Origin: Corynebacterium sp.
GTDB taxonomy: Bacteria > Actinomycetota > Actinomycetes > Mycobacteriales > Mycobacteriaceae
Direction of reading: 5' to 3'
Assembly (NCBI RefSeq): GCF_030532715.1
Contig: NZ_JAUNKO010000006.1
Span: forward strand, 124,001-188,000
Length of the DNA: 64,000 nucleotides
Shown: one piece after another, positions 27,611 through 36,831 of the stretch
How positions within the stretch are numbered: position 1 is the first letter of the stretch
How the letters are laid out: each line of letters opens with the position of its first letter
Program-made: the position numbers and the translations under genes
Notes under the pieces: model-generated
What the model was told of the DNA's origin: nothing
What the model saw: the letters and a program-made list of their open reading frames with translations, nothing else
Database searches by the model: none

Positions 27611-28356
27611 GGTGTGTAGGGGAGCTCTTCAGTTCTAGTGACCAGTAATCAAGTTCTTTGGGGAAAGCCTCCGGGGATCGCGCTGATGAGCTGGCTAACT
27701 ATGTGCGTCGATACATTGTGCCGCGGCTTCACTGTGGGCGAGGGCAGCGTTAAGTTCGCGTGAGCACGTGGCTGAAATCCATCAATGTGTATTGCACTGC
27801 GCAGACTATTCGGAAGGCCCGCTTCGTGGGGTTTCGTTGTGCTCCGGTGAACGATAGATCGCTTGCAACCCGTCGCTGCTGAGAAGTGTTTCGATCGCTA
27901 CCGCAGGCAGTCCAAGACGGCTAATGTGGGGATTCTCAGGGCCGTGGTTTCGGGTTTGCCCGCGCAGCCTCCCCCCAATTAGGGGCGTATTATGTGGTTC
28001 TTCGGAAGCCATCCGCACCCCGCGCGGGCGGGTGTGGCGCACGTGCCTAAGGCCAAGGCGGCAGAAAACAGGTGGTCACGGGCATGGCGGATGCCAACTG
28101 TACTGCGAAACTAATGTTACTTGCATCAACGTGCTGGTATCACGTCGGTGAGGCGAACAGTGAATTGATCATATGGTCCGACCACGGCAATTGAACGTTG
28201 TAATTTTGAATTAGGTTGCGCTGTCCAAGGGTATACGAAGAAGTTGTTTGGCTGCACTTGAGGCGGCGCTACCAAGGCTTGGCCAAGGTGCCTACCCGGC
28301 AGCGTATGAAGATTGCTCGGAAAGGCGCCCGCAAGGAACCAACAGAGGAAAAAATT
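27611..28356. other. Long intergenic stretch with no gene I can support
   Basis: About 750 bases lie between the tRNA terminator and the DASS carrier gene. Short open frames exist on both strands (for example minus 27806-28042) but none has a ribosome site, a family motif or convincing codon use. The composition looks like decayed coding or recently arrived DNA. Only the last 30 bases, with AGAGGAA before the carrier start, have a clear role. Confidence 0.5.
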
Positions 28357-29940
28357 ATGAGTACAGAAGCAACTAGTGAATCTCCCACGATTGACGCGGA
28401 CAAGCTTGAGGACGGTTCCCATGATGTCAGTGCGTGGCCGCGCCAGGCGGCGGGGTTAATCGGCGGCATTATTGTCGCCTTGTTGGTGTATTTTTTCTTT
28501 CCAGCTTCCGCAGCGGATTTGGTGAATCAAGCGGCTAACGACTCAGAAGCTTCGTTTAGTTATGAGGCGATGCGCATTACCGCGGCGACGGCCGTATTGA
28601 TGGGCACGTGGTGGATGACGGAATCTATTCCGCTTGCTGCCACGGCGTTGGTGCCGCTCGTGGTGTTTCCCGTCCTCCAGGTGGTGAAGTTTGATGAGAT
28701 TGCCACGCCGTACGCTTCGCCGACGATTTTCCTGTTTATGAGCGGTTTTATCCTCGCGCTCACCATGCAGAAGTGGAATTTGCACCGCCGGCTCGCGTTG
28801 TTGGTGGTGCTCGCGGTGGGGACGAAGCCGCGCCAGCTTATTGCTGGGTTTATGTTGGCTACGGGATTTTTGTCCATGTGGGTGTCCAATACGGCGACTG
28901 CTGTGGTGATGCTCCCTATCGGTTTGTCCGTGCTCAACCTCACCGCCGGCATTGTCGGCGGCCACGACAAGCAACGAAACTTTGCGACGTCGCTCATGCT
29001 CGCCATTGCGTATTCCGCGTCGATCGGCTCCCTCGGCACGATCATTGGTACTCCGCCGAACGCGTTGTTGGTTGCGTACCTTTCCGACAATCATGATGTG
29101 CATATCGGGTTTGCGCAGTGGATGCTTGTGGGAATCCCGCTGGCTGTGGTGTTTATGATTCTTGCCTGGTTGGTGCTCACCACTGTGTACAAGCCGGAGA
29201 TGAAGACGATCCCCGGTGGGCGCGAAATCATCCAAGAGGAGCTGAACAAGATGGGCTCAATGAAGCGGGGGGAAATTCTCACCGCGATTGTGTTCTCGCT
29301 GGCCGCGTTATCGTGGATTTTCATCCCCATCGCGTTGAAGCTTACGGGCTCAAAGCTAAGCATCGCCGACTCCGCAATCGGTATGACGGCCGCGATCCTG
29401 CTGTTTATGATCCCCGTGGATAAACAAGGTCACCGCCTCGTCGACTGGCCGACTGCGGTGAAACTCCCTTGGGATGTGTTGCTGCTCTTCGGCGGCGGCT
29501 TGGCACTTTCAAAAATGTTCTCCGACTCGGGGCTTTCCCTGTACATCGGCGAGTTGGCCAAGGGTCTCGCTGTGTTGCCGATCATCCTGATTATCGTCGC
29601 GGTGACCACCCTGATTATCTTTCTTACGGAGTTCACTTCGAACACGGCAACCGCAGCGGCGTTCCTCCCGATCATCGCTGGTGTCGCTGTCGGTATCGGG
29701 TTGACCGCGAATGGGAACACCCAAAATGTGCTGATCCTGACCATCCCCGTCGCGCTCGCCGCAACCTGTGCGTTTATGCTCCCGGTGGCTACGCCGCCGA
29801 ACGCAATCGCATTCGGTTCCGGCTACGTGAAGATTGGCGAGATGATTCGGGGCGGCCTGTGGCTCAACATCCTCGGCATCGCGCTGATCACCATGGCTAC
29901 CTATCTGCTGGCAGTGCCAGTGTTTGGTCTCGTGCTTTAG
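28357..29940 (+). CDS. DASS family sodium/dicarboxylate symporter (527 aa)
   Basis: The protein belongs to the divalent anion:sodium symporter family (SdcS/CitT type), which takes up succinate, fumarate or malate with sodium. It has two inverted halves, each with an SNTATA clamp motif (SNTATAVVMLP near residue 180 and SNTATAAAFLP near residue 430) and about eleven membrane helices. The N terminus has about 25 hydrophilic residues. ATG 28357 has AGAGGAA nine bases upstream. The frame to 28216 adds a non-homologous basic tail. It may match C. glutamicum DccT. The gene stands alone between two identical tRNA-Arg genes. Confidence 0.92.
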   Translation: MSTEATSESPTIDADKLEDGSHDVSAWPRQAAGLIGGIIVALLVYFFFPASAADLVNQAANDSEASFSYEAMRITAATAVLMGTWWMTESIPLAATALVPLVVFPVLQVVKFDEIATPYASPTIFLFMSGFILALTMQKWNLHRRLALLVVLAVGTKPRQLIAGFMLATGFLSMWVSNTATAVVMLPIGLSVLNLTAGIVGGHDKQRNFATSLMLAIAYSASIGSLGTIIGTPPNALLVAYLSDNHDVHIGFAQWMLVGIPLAVVFMILAWLVLTTVYKPEMKTIPGGREIIQEELNKMGSMKRGEILTAIVFSLAALSWIFIPIALKLTGSKLSIADSAIGMTAAILLFMIPVDKQGHRLVDWPTAVKLPWDVLLLFGGGLALSKMFSDSGLSLYIGELAKGLAVLPIILIIVAVTTLIIFLTEFTSNTATAAAFLPIIAGVAVGIGLTANGNTQNVLILTIPVALAATCAFMLPVATPPNAIAFGSGYVKIGEMIRGGLWLNILGIALITMATYLLAVPVFGLVL

Positions 29941-29949
29941 CGTGGTAGG

Positions 29950-29971
29950 GTGCGCGCCATCTGGCGCGCAC
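29950..29971 (+). terminator. GC-rich hairpin after the symporter gene
   Basis: GTGCGCGCC-ATCT-GGCGCGCAC is a perfect nine-base stem ten bases after the stop codon, without a T run. A second ten-base inverted repeat follows (29990-29999 with 30016-30025). Confidence 0.6.
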
Positions 29972-30059
29972 GGGGCTGGGCAACCGGCCCCTGACCTGGT
30001 AATTTGTTGGAGTTCCCAGGTCAGGTGTAATGTGATTTCACGTTGCACAGCGCAACGGC

Positions 30060-30136
30060 AAGCGCCCGTAGCTCAACGGATAGAGCATCTGACTACGGAT
30101 CAGAAGGTTAGGGGTTCGAATCCCTTCGGGCGCGCA
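30060..30136 (+). repeat. Direct repeat, copy 2 (covers tRNA-Arg)
   Basis: This is the exact 77-base copy of 27490-27566. The two copies enclose the symporter gene and the gene-poor stretch before it. Confidence 0.85.
30062..30134 (+). tRNA. tRNA-Arg (anticodon ACG), second copy
   Basis: This gene is identical to the copy at 27492-27564 and is followed by its own strong terminator. Arginine CGN codons are frequent in this genome, so two copies are not surprising by themselves. Confidence 0.94.
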
Positions 30137-30143
30137 ACCATCA

Positions 30144-30180
30144 CCCCCACGGAAGCATTTTCCGTGGGGGATTTTTGTTG
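30144..30180 (+). terminator. Intrinsic terminator of the second tRNA-Arg
   Basis: CCCCCACGGAA (30144-30154) pairs with TTCCGTGGGGG (30160-30170), followed by ATTTTTG. It is the clearest rho-independent terminator in the window. Confidence 0.9.
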
Positions 30181-30302
30181 CTCACCGGCGCCACGCAGAC
30201 TCAGCCTTCGGTCCTTGCGCCTCCAAGTCCGACTATGCTCGGTGATCCGAGTGTTCAGTTTGCTATTTGCTAGTTGGTTGCCGAGTGAGGAGTTCTTAGG
30301 TT

Positions 30303-31622
30303 ATGGGCGTGGAGGCAGAACTATTTGATCGGGTGCGTGCCCTGCAGGGGAAAACGCTGACGGTGGAGGATACGTGGCAGTTTTTGCGTCAGGCCGCTGA
30401 GTTGTTAGGTGGCCCGCCGTTGAAAGCGGTGGGGCCGAGAGTACGGTTCCGTTGGCTTGTGGGCGAACGTGTGATCCAGATTGGGGTTCGTCAAGCGTTC
30501 CGGAGCTCTTCGTTCGAGATCACCGTGGAGGCGTTTTGTTACGAAAACTTCATTAGCAATGAGTTTTCCGACCGTGAATGGGCATATCAATTTGAGGGGG
30601 ACGCGCCGTATTGGTGGGAGAAAGAGATTGGGGATGTGCCGTCCCACCACCAGTTCTATCCAGGTGCGCCAGTCGTTCGCGATTGGGAGCAGTTCGATCA
30701 AAGTATCGGGGAGATTTTGCAGTATCTGCCTACCGATATTGCGGTGGCGCCACCGGAATGGTGGGAGGGGCTCAAGGTATTCAATCCAGAAAATGAGCCC
30801 TTGGACATTGTGTTTCAGTATGTGTGGAATATGGCGGAAGGGAAAAGCCCTTGCCTCGGGGTAGTGTTTTCGGCTTCGCGCCATGGCATAAGAATTGGTG
30901 CAGCTAGAAATTGCCGGCCGTTCGATGTGACCATTCCGAGGCGATTATTGGAATCCGGCGAGGTGCAGATGACGCGGGTGGTGGCAGGGTTTGCCGGCCC
31001 CGACACCACCGTAGATGAGATGAGGTTTTTCTGCGCTAGCGGTTTTGATGGGGCGTATCCGGTGACTCTCCGCGAGGGGCATGGGCCCAGTGGAGCACCG
31101 CACAAGAACCCGCTGCCAATCGATGATTTGGTCGAACTCATTGCGCAGTCCGAACAGGAACAACGGACTCCAGACGCTTCATCAAAGTCCCGCGTTCCGA
31201 AGTCCAAGAAAACGCATCGATACGCCCTCGCCCCCGAACAGGCTGCCGATTATCTGTTGGCGTACTTGCGGGATGGTGAATTTGAGCAGGGTACGCAGGG
31301 CGCGGGGTGGACCGTGCGCAGTGACCGTCGTCGTGGGGTGGAATTCGAAGTTTTGGCCGAATCGCTTGACGACGCCGCCCCAACTACAAGCGCCCCAACC
31401 GCCGGCGAGATGACTTCGTCGGAGTATATCGAGCGGTTGTTGGCGCGGTTAGAGCCGGAGTCGAATCGGGCGGAGGGGGTGTTCCATGTAGGCAGCGATT
31501 CGTCGGTGTCGGCGTTGCTGAAGTTTGACAAGCAGGGGCTATCGGTGTCGAGCTGGTTCGATGGCGACATTCGAATCAGTATTGATGAATTCGACTATTT
31601 GTGTTCCTGTCAGTTCACCTAG
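30303..31622 (+). CDS. Hypothetical protein (439 aa)
   Basis: I do not recognise this protein. It has no signal peptide or membrane segment. The N-terminal 280 residues are rich in Trp, Phe and Pro, with a conserved-looking WWEKEIGDVPSHH stretch near residue 104 and PPEWWEGLKVF near 149. A low-complexity linker with KSRVPKSKK follows near residue 300, and a C-terminal part with two repeats of a WTVRSDRRRGVEF-like and an SWFDGDIRISIDEFDY-like strand pattern. The ATG at 30303 has AGGAG some 14 bases upstream. It lies alone between a tRNA terminator and the convergent tyrA gene, a typical place for accessory genes. Confidence 0.7.
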   Translation: MGVEAELFDRVRALQGKTLTVEDTWQFLRQAAELLGGPPLKAVGPRVRFRWLVGERVIQIGVRQAFRSSSFEITVEAFCYENFISNEFSDREWAYQFEGDAPYWWEKEIGDVPSHHQFYPGAPVVRDWEQFDQSIGEILQYLPTDIAVAPPEWWEGLKVFNPENEPLDIVFQYVWNMAEGKSPCLGVVFSASRHGIRIGAARNCRPFDVTIPRRLLESGEVQMTRVVAGFAGPDTTVDEMRFFCASGFDGAYPVTLREGHGPSGAPHKNPLPIDDLVELIAQSEQEQRTPDASSKSRVPKSKKTHRYALAPEQAADYLLAYLRDGEFEQGTQGAGWTVRSDRRRGVEFEVLAESLDDAAPTTSAPTAGEMTSSEYIERLLARLEPESNRAEGVFHVGSDSSVSALLKFDKQGLSVSSWFDGDIRISIDEFDYLCSCQFT

Positions 31623-31642
31623 TGCTCCCGCCGCATCTGTGG

Positions 31643-32671
31643 TTAGAAGACCTCGATGCGGGCGCCGAGGTCCTCGGCTTGAATGAGTTGGTTGATCCAG
31701 CCTTTGCTGCCGGGCTGGAAGCGGATGACTGGCCGGTGGGATATGCCTTGGCCGCAGGTACGTCCAGGCGCATGCCCATTGCTGCGTCCACCGGATCGTG
31801 CCTCATAGCGGATGCGGGACCGGTAGCCGGCGTCGACGAGTTCTTCCACGCTGGGTTTTGCGGCGGCGAGGTTGGCGCGGGCGTCAACAAGCAGGGTGAT
31901 GGCTTCGTCGATGGCGGTCAAGAGCGCGGTGTGGTTGGTTTCGCACATTGCGCGGACGAGGGAGGGGTTGGAGCCGGCGACGCGGGTACCGTCGCGGAAG
32001 CTACCCGCGGCTAGAGAGAGGGTGAGGGCGCCGCCGTTGTCGCCGATGATCGCTAAGGTTTCTGCAAGTATGTGCGGAAGGTGGGATATGCGTGCGACGG
32101 CGGCGTCGTGGTTGGCCACCCGGCAGGGGATCACTTCGGCCCCAACGCGCACAGCCATGTGTACGACGTCTTCCCAGAGACGTATCCAGGATTCGGAAGG
32201 CTCGCCGTCGATAGCGTGGTCGAAGGTGACTACCCACGCGGCGTCGCAAAAGAGGTTGCGTTGAGAGGCGGACCAGCCGCTGTCTGCGGTGCCCGCCATG
32301 GGGTGACCACCAACGTAGCGGTCCTCCATGCCGCGCTCGCATACGAGCTCATAAACCTCGCCTTTAACACTCACAACGTCCGTAAAACCGCACGTAGGTG
32401 CGTACTTATTCAGGGAGTCTAAGAGCGCCGGAATCGCTGGCATGGGGGTGGCTAATACGACGAGCGCGCCCTCGCTCTCGGCGCGGGCTAGGGTCTCCGG
32501 AAGGTTCGAACTTACGTCGAATCCTTCGTCGATTGCAACGCGCGCGGCGGAGGGGGAGCGCTGGAAACCGTATGCTGGGTGGCCGGAAGCGGCGAGGTCG
32601 CGCAGGAGGGATCCTCCGATCAAACCGAGGCCGATTATGCAGACGGGGCGGGAAATCGTAGTAGTGGTCAC
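31643..32671 (-). CDS. tyrA: Prephenate dehydrogenase TyrA (342 aa)
   Basis: This enzyme oxidises and decarboxylates prephenate (or arogenate) in tyrosine synthesis. The NAD(P) fold opens with IIGLGLIGGSLLRDL at residues 12-26. The catalytic region includes GGHPMAGTADSGW near residue 122 and the substrate-binding RISHLPH near residue 200. No chorismate mutase or ACT domain is attached. I prefer GTG 32671. An in-frame GTG at 32689 would add six residues. The start region is divergent from the tadA-linked gene, with 38 bases between start codons. Confidence 0.9.
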   Translation of the reverse strand: MTTTTISRPVCIIGLGLIGGSLLRDLAASGHPAYGFQRSPSAARVAIDEGFDVSSNLPETLARAESEGALVVLATPMPAIPALLDSLNKYAPTCGFTDVVSVKGEVYELVCERGMEDRYVGGHPMAGTADSGWSASQRNLFCDAAWVVTFDHAIDGEPSESWIRLWEDVVHMAVRVGAEVIPCRVANHDAAVARISHLPHILAETLAIIGDNGGALTLSLAAGSFRDGTRVAGSNPSLVRAMCETNHTALLTAIDEAITLLVDARANLAAAKPSVEELVDAGYRSRIRYEARSGGRSNGHAPGRTCGQGISHRPVIRFQPGSKGWINQLIQAEDLGARIEVF

Positions 32672-32709
32672 CTGACAAGTGTGGCACACACAGGCTACGG
32701 TTACGGATT

Positions 32710-33225
32710 ATGAATGAGACCGAGACCCTCCTGGAACAGGCGTCGGAAGTGAATTTCGCGGTGACTGTGTGCCGCGTCCCCTCAGGCGCCTGGTTCGTCG
32801 CGGGTTTGGACACGGATTTTTCCAACATTGACGCCACGCTGGCCGCCGCCCGCACCGCGTGCGAACTTGGACATGTGTTCACAATGAGCTGCGTCGGTGA
32901 GGACTATTTCGTGCTGGCGCGCTATACGGAAAGCGGCGTTGAAATGTTGCTTTCGGATGCCTGCATGGCGGTAACCTGCCCGTACGCCGCTTCCGTATTA
33001 GAGAAAACGGGCGATTGCATTCCGGAACTTGGGGAGTGTGATTTCGCTGACCCTTACCCCGTGGGTAACCCCGCCCTGCTCGCTGACCTGGGCCTTTCTG
33101 CCGATACGATGTGCGCAATCGTAAACGACAACGAGCTGCTGCCCAGCGCGCAATTGCTTTGCGTGGCCGCGGAGCTTGGGTTCGCCTCGGAATTCGCACA
33201 AGCAACCGATTTGAACCTTGACTAG
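32710..33225 (+). CDS. tRNA adenosine deaminase-associated protein (171 aa)
   Basis: This matches the actinobacterial family that always lies directly before tadA. It starts FAVTVCRVPSGAWFV and has the FVLARYTESGVEMLLSDA block near residue 70, followed by an acidic C-terminal half. The stop overlaps the tadA start by eight bases, so the two are coupled. The biochemical role is unknown. Linkage suggests a partner of the deaminase. Confidence 0.85.
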   Translation: MNETETLLEQASEVNFAVTVCRVPSGAWFVAGLDTDFSNIDATLAAARTACELGHVFTMSCVGEDYFVLARYTESGVEMLLSDACMAVTCPYAASVLEKTGDCIPELGECDFADPYPVGNPALLADLGLSADTMCAIVNDNELLPSAQLLCVAAELGFASEFAQATDLNLD

Positions 33226-33697
33226 TTTGCCGCGCCCAGCCGCCGATCTTCGCAATGAAAGTGCGATGCGCCGCGCCTTGGAGGTCGCCCGCACCACCCC
33301 GCCTCTCGACGTCCCCGTGGGTGCGGTGATCTTCGCGCCCGACGGCCGCGAGCTAGCCGCCGCCACGAACCGGCGGGAGGCTGATTGCGACCCCACGGCC
33401 CACGCTGAAATCCTGGCGATACGGCAAGCGGTGCGGCTGCTTGGCGACGGCTGGCGGCTCACCGGTTGCACCATTGCCGTCACGCTGGAACCGTGCGCGA
33501 TGTGCGCTGGCGCGTTGGTGGGCGCGCGCATTGGCACGATCCTATTCGGCGCCTGGGAGCCCAAGACCGGTGCCTGCGGCAGCGTATTCGATGTGGTCCG
33601 AGACCCTGCGGTGCTGCACCCCGTTGAGGTGCGCGGCGGGGTCCTCGAACAGGAATGCGCTGGTTTGCTCGCCGAATTCTTTCACCGTCACAGGTAA
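33218..33697 (+). CDS. tadA: tRNA adenosine(34) deaminase TadA (159 aa)
   Basis: TadA converts adenosine 34 to inosine in tRNA-Arg(ACG), whose gene occurs twice in this window. The zinc site is complete: His62 and Glu64 in TAHAEIL and Cys93/Cys96 in EPCAMC. The length is normal. The TTG at 33218 gives the fullest N terminus. ATG 33266 is a shorter alternative that would cut into the first helix. Confidence 0.92.
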   Translation: MTSLPRPAADLRNESAMRRALEVARTTPPLDVPVGAVIFAPDGRELAAATNRREADCDPTAHAEILAIRQAVRLLGDGWRLTGCTIAVTLEPCAMCAGALVGARIGTILFGAWEPKTGACGSVFDVVRDPAVLHPVEVRGGVLEQECAGLLAEFFHRHR

Positions 33698-33797
33698 CAA
33701 GCCGATATCAATGTGGAAGGATCCTTGGCGGATGCCGCGCTGCCTTCTCTACGCTGGGTGGTCCATTCTTCGATGAACTACTTGCAAGGAGTGTTCC

Positions 33798-34007
33798 ATG
33801 GGCAATTTTGAAAACAAGGCAGAAAAGCTCGGCGGTAAGGCCAAGGAAACTTTCGGCGAGGCAGTCGGCGACGAGCGGATTGCGGACGAGGGCCGCGCGG
33901 ACCAAACCAAGGCCGACGTGAAGGAGAAGATTTCGGAGGCCGGCGAATCCGTCAAGCATGCCGCCGACAAGGTGCTCGGGGCGTTCAGCAAGGATGATAA
34001 GCACTAG
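33798..34007 (+). CDS. CsbD family stress protein (69 aa)
   Basis: This small, highly charged helical protein has the CsbD pattern ENKAEKLGGKAKETFGEAVG followed by KADVKEKISEAG. Family members are induced by general stress in many bacteria, but their molecular role is unknown. ATG 33798 has AAGGAG eight bases upstream. It stands alone between tadA and a tRNA-Ser gene. Confidence 0.9.
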   Translation: MGNFENKAEKLGGKAKETFGEAVGDERIADEGRADQTKADVKEKISEAGESVKHAADKVLGAFSKDDKH

Positions 34008-34073
34008 TTTCCACGCTGGTGATGTGGCCTGCTGATTTGGCGGAGCCGATGTCTGCCCGTTAAGCTACGTGGC

Positions 34074-34164
34074 GGTGGCGTGTCCGAGCGGCCGAAGGTG
34101 CTCGCCTCGAAAGCGAGTGTTGGGTAATCCCCAACCGGGGGTTCAAATCCCCCCGCCACCGCCA
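34074..34164 (+). tRNA. tRNA-Ser (anticodon CGA)
   Basis: GGTGGCG pairs with CGCCACC ahead of an encoded GCCA. The anticodon loop is CTCGAAA, and the long variable arm TGTTGGGTAATCCCCAAC is typical of serine. Confidence 0.93.
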
Positions 34165-34180
34165 TGCTGTTGAAGCACGC

Positions 34181-34219
34181 ACAGCCCCCAGTGAGCGCAA
34201 GATGCTCGCCGGGGGCTGT
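34181..34219 (+). terminator. Terminator after tRNA-Ser(CGA)
   Basis: ACAGCCCCC (34181-34189) pairs with GGGGGCTGT (34211-34219), with inner GAGC/GCTC pairing. A short T stretch follows. Confidence 0.7.
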
Positions 34220-34378
34220 TGCCGTTGCAGAAATAGTGCTGCAGGCGAAGCTTCGAACGGAGTAGGCTTTCGCTGTAACGGCCCAGTGGGGGCGCTGAAC
34301 GCGTTGGTTGCTCCTACGTGTCGCTAGACTGTGAACGTTGTATTGATGCTGTCGAGTACCTGAGGAGTTTTCTTCGCC

Positions 34379-36820
34379 GTGGCCAAGCTGCTGTTCCGCA
34401 TCGGCCGGTTCTCGTATCGCCGGAAATGGGCTGTCCTTGCATTATGGGCCGTTATTTTCGCCGCGATCGCTGGTTCGGCCTCGGCGTTTCAACGTGGCTT
34501 TGATGATGTGTTTACCATCCCAGGTACGCCTTCGCAGCAGGCTGCGGAATCCTTGGTGGAGTTGTTCCCGGACCAGAAGAATCCCTTGGAAGCTTCGGGT
34601 GTGAACCTCGTGTTCGCGGCTCCGGAGGGCCACCGTTTGGATGAGCCGAAGTATTCTCGCGCGATTGACACGGTGGTGCAGAAAATCGAGCAGGACTTGC
34701 CGAACTTGACGGATACCCGCAGGTTTGGCAATCCCGTGAAGGTCAGCCCGCAGTTGATGCAGGGCGTAATCGAGCAGGAGACCCAAACGGGGATGCCGCT
34801 GGCCGTCGCGGAGAAGGACGCCTATAACCTGCGCTTAGTTAGCGATGACGGACGCATCGGTTATACCTCCTTCGGTATCGACGTCCCGCGTCCCGCCGCC
34901 GTGACCGACGAGCATCGCCGCGTGATCAACGAGGCGATGCAGGCTGGCCGCGATCAGGGATTGCAGGTGGAAGGCGGCGGCGCCGCGTTCGGTGATCCAT
35001 TGGTGATCAAATCCACCAGCGAGGCCATTGGCCTTGCCGTGGCGTTCCTAGTGCTGATTTTTACCTTTGGTTCGTTGATTGCCGCCGGGTTGCCGCTGGT
35101 AACGGCGGTGGTCGGCGTCGGTATTGGTAGCGCTTCCATTATTTTGGCCACTGCTTGGGCACCGTTGAACAACACCACCCCGGTGCTGGCGGTGATGCTT
35201 GGCCTTGCCGTGGGCATCGATTACGCCTTGTTTATTGTGTCGAGGTTTCGGGCGGAGTATCAACGCGCCCCCAGGGATGAGGCCGCCGGGATGGCGGTTG
35301 GCACGGCGGGTTCGGCGGTGGTGTTTGCCGGTTTGACGGTAATCATCGCGCTGGTTGCCCTGACTATTGTGAATATCCCGTTCCTTACCTACATGGGTTT
35401 GGCTGCCGCATTCACCGTGACCGTTGCGGTCTTGGTGGCGTTGACGTTGCTGCCGGCGTTGTTGGGCGTGGCGGGCCAGTACGCGTTTGGTGTGCGCCTG
35501 CCGGTGAAGCGTCGCCGCACCAAGCGCAGCGGTTTAGTGCGCCGGTCCAAGGGGCGCCTGTGGGTGGGGTTTGTGCATCGTTTCCCGGCGCTCGTGCTCA
35601 CGGTGGTGGTGTTGGGTTTGGGTGCGTTAACCATCCCGGTGACGCGCATTGAACTAGCCCTGCCATCGGACACGATTTCGAATCTGGATACGACGCAGCG
35701 GAAGTCTGCGGATTTGATGAAGGAAGGTTTCGGCCCCGGCGTGAACGCCCCCTTCCTGCTGGTGGTGGACGCCGCCGACGTGGATACTGAGGCGCAGTCC
35801 CTGGCGCCCCTGGTGGGTATTCTGCGGGATGAGGCGAACCGCAAAGAGGAGCCTTTTAACAAAAAGGAGGCAGCGGCGGTCGCTTCCTTCCAGACGATTG
35901 TGCAGCAATTTGCTACGCATCCCGGGGTGAAGCACACGCAGATCATTGGCATTAGCGAGCCGGGGACTGCGGCGCAGATGCTGCTTACCCCGAATTACGG
36001 GCCGGAAGACCCGATGACCAGCCAGTTGATGTCCGCGTTGCGTGCCCGCGAGCATTCCATTGAGGATTCCACCGGGGTGCGCATTGGCATTACCGGGTTG
36101 ACGCCGATTCAGCGAGACGTTACCCAAAAGCTCTCAGACGCCATGCCGATCTACCTCGCCATTGTGGTCGGCCTTGCCATTATTTTGTTGTTGGTGGTGT
36201 TCCGTTCGGTGATGGTGCCGGTGGTAGCAGGCTTGGGCTTTTTGCTATCGGTGGGTGCGGCGTTCGGCGTGACGGTGCTGTTTTGGCAGGAGGGCCTGTG
36301 GAACATGGTGAACACGCCCGGCCCGCTCATTTCCTTTATGCCTATCTTCCTGATTGGCGTTACGTTCGGCCTAGCCATGGACTACCAAGTATTCCTTGTG
36401 TCTCGTATGCGGGAGCACTACACCAAGATCGCGGGGCGCACCACGCACGCGGAGTACAACGTGGTGGAGGAGTCGATCATTGAGGGCTACACGCTTGGCG
36501 CCCGGGTGGTGACCTCAGCAGCGTTGATCATGATCGCCGTGTTCGTTGCCTTTATTGATCAACCGCTGCCGTTCATCAAGATTTTCGGTTTCGCCCTCGG
36601 CGCCGGCGTGTTTTTTGATGCGTTCTTTGTGCGCATGGGTCTCGTCCCAGCGGCGATGTTCCTGCTCGGCCGCGCCACCTGGTGGATCCCGTCCTGGCTG
36701 GATCGCATCCTGCCCGTGGTGGATGTGGAGGGCGCCGCGTTGGAAGATGAGTGGGAGCGGCTGCGGCAAGAACGGCAGCGAGTGGATACGGAACGATTGA
36801 GGGCGTTGCGGAACGGCTAG
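34379..36820 (+). CDS. MMPL family (RND-type) transporter (813 aa)
   Basis: The protein has two halves, each with one helix, a large extracytoplasmic domain and five more helices. The proton-relay motifs are GLAVGIDYALFIVSR near residue 280 and GLAMDYQVFLVSR near residue 665. This is the MmpL/YdfJ layout. Corynebacterial MmpL relatives export trehalose monomycolate or other lipids. This copy is not next to mycolate genes, lacks a long C-terminal cytoplasmic domain and may export another lipid or a drug. It starts at GTG 34379, with TGAGGAG ten or more bases upstream. The tgt gene follows after eleven bases and may be co-transcribed. Confidence 0.9.
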   Translation: MAKLLFRIGRFSYRRKWAVLALWAVIFAAIAGSASAFQRGFDDVFTIPGTPSQQAAESLVELFPDQKNPLEASGVNLVFAAPEGHRLDEPKYSRAIDTVVQKIEQDLPNLTDTRRFGNPVKVSPQLMQGVIEQETQTGMPLAVAEKDAYNLRLVSDDGRIGYTSFGIDVPRPAAVTDEHRRVINEAMQAGRDQGLQVEGGGAAFGDPLVIKSTSEAIGLAVAFLVLIFTFGSLIAAGLPLVTAVVGVGIGSASIILATAWAPLNNTTPVLAVMLGLAVGIDYALFIVSRFRAEYQRAPRDEAAGMAVGTAGSAVVFAGLTVIIALVALTIVNIPFLTYMGLAAAFTVTVAVLVALTLLPALLGVAGQYAFGVRLPVKRRRTKRSGLVRRSKGRLWVGFVHRFPALVLTVVVLGLGALTIPVTRIELALPSDTISNLDTTQRKSADLMKEGFGPGVNAPFLLVVDAADVDTEAQSLAPLVGILRDEANRKEEPFNKKEAAAVASFQTIVQQFATHPGVKHTQIIGISEPGTAAQMLLTPNYGPEDPMTSQLMSALRAREHSIEDSTGVRIGITGLTPIQRDVTQKLSDAMPIYLAIVVGLAIILLLVVFRSVMVPVVAGLGFLLSVGAAFGVTVLFWQEGLWNMVNTPGPLISFMPIFLIGVTFGLAMDYQVFLVSRMREHYTKIAGRTTHAEYNVVEESIIEGYTLGARVVTSAALIMIAVFVAFIDQPLPFIKIFGFALGAGVFFDAFFVRMGLVPAAMFLLGRATWWIPSWLDRILPVVDVEGAALEDEWERLRQERQRVDTERLRALRNG

Positions 36821-36831
36821 ACTCGTTGTCC

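Noticed and set aside
27806..28042. Minus-strand frame of 78 codons in the gene-poor stretch
   Set aside because: The codon use is irregular, there is no ribosome site, and the sequence is Arg/Pro/His rich, as often seen in shadow frames.
30028..30040. TGTGATTTCAC as a GlxR site
   Set aside because: The half-sites are too close together for the usual spacing, and no gene start is in the right place.
27490..30136. Prophage or integrative element between the tRNA-Arg copies
   Set aside because: No integrase, excisionase or phage-like gene is present, so only a possible relic is reported.
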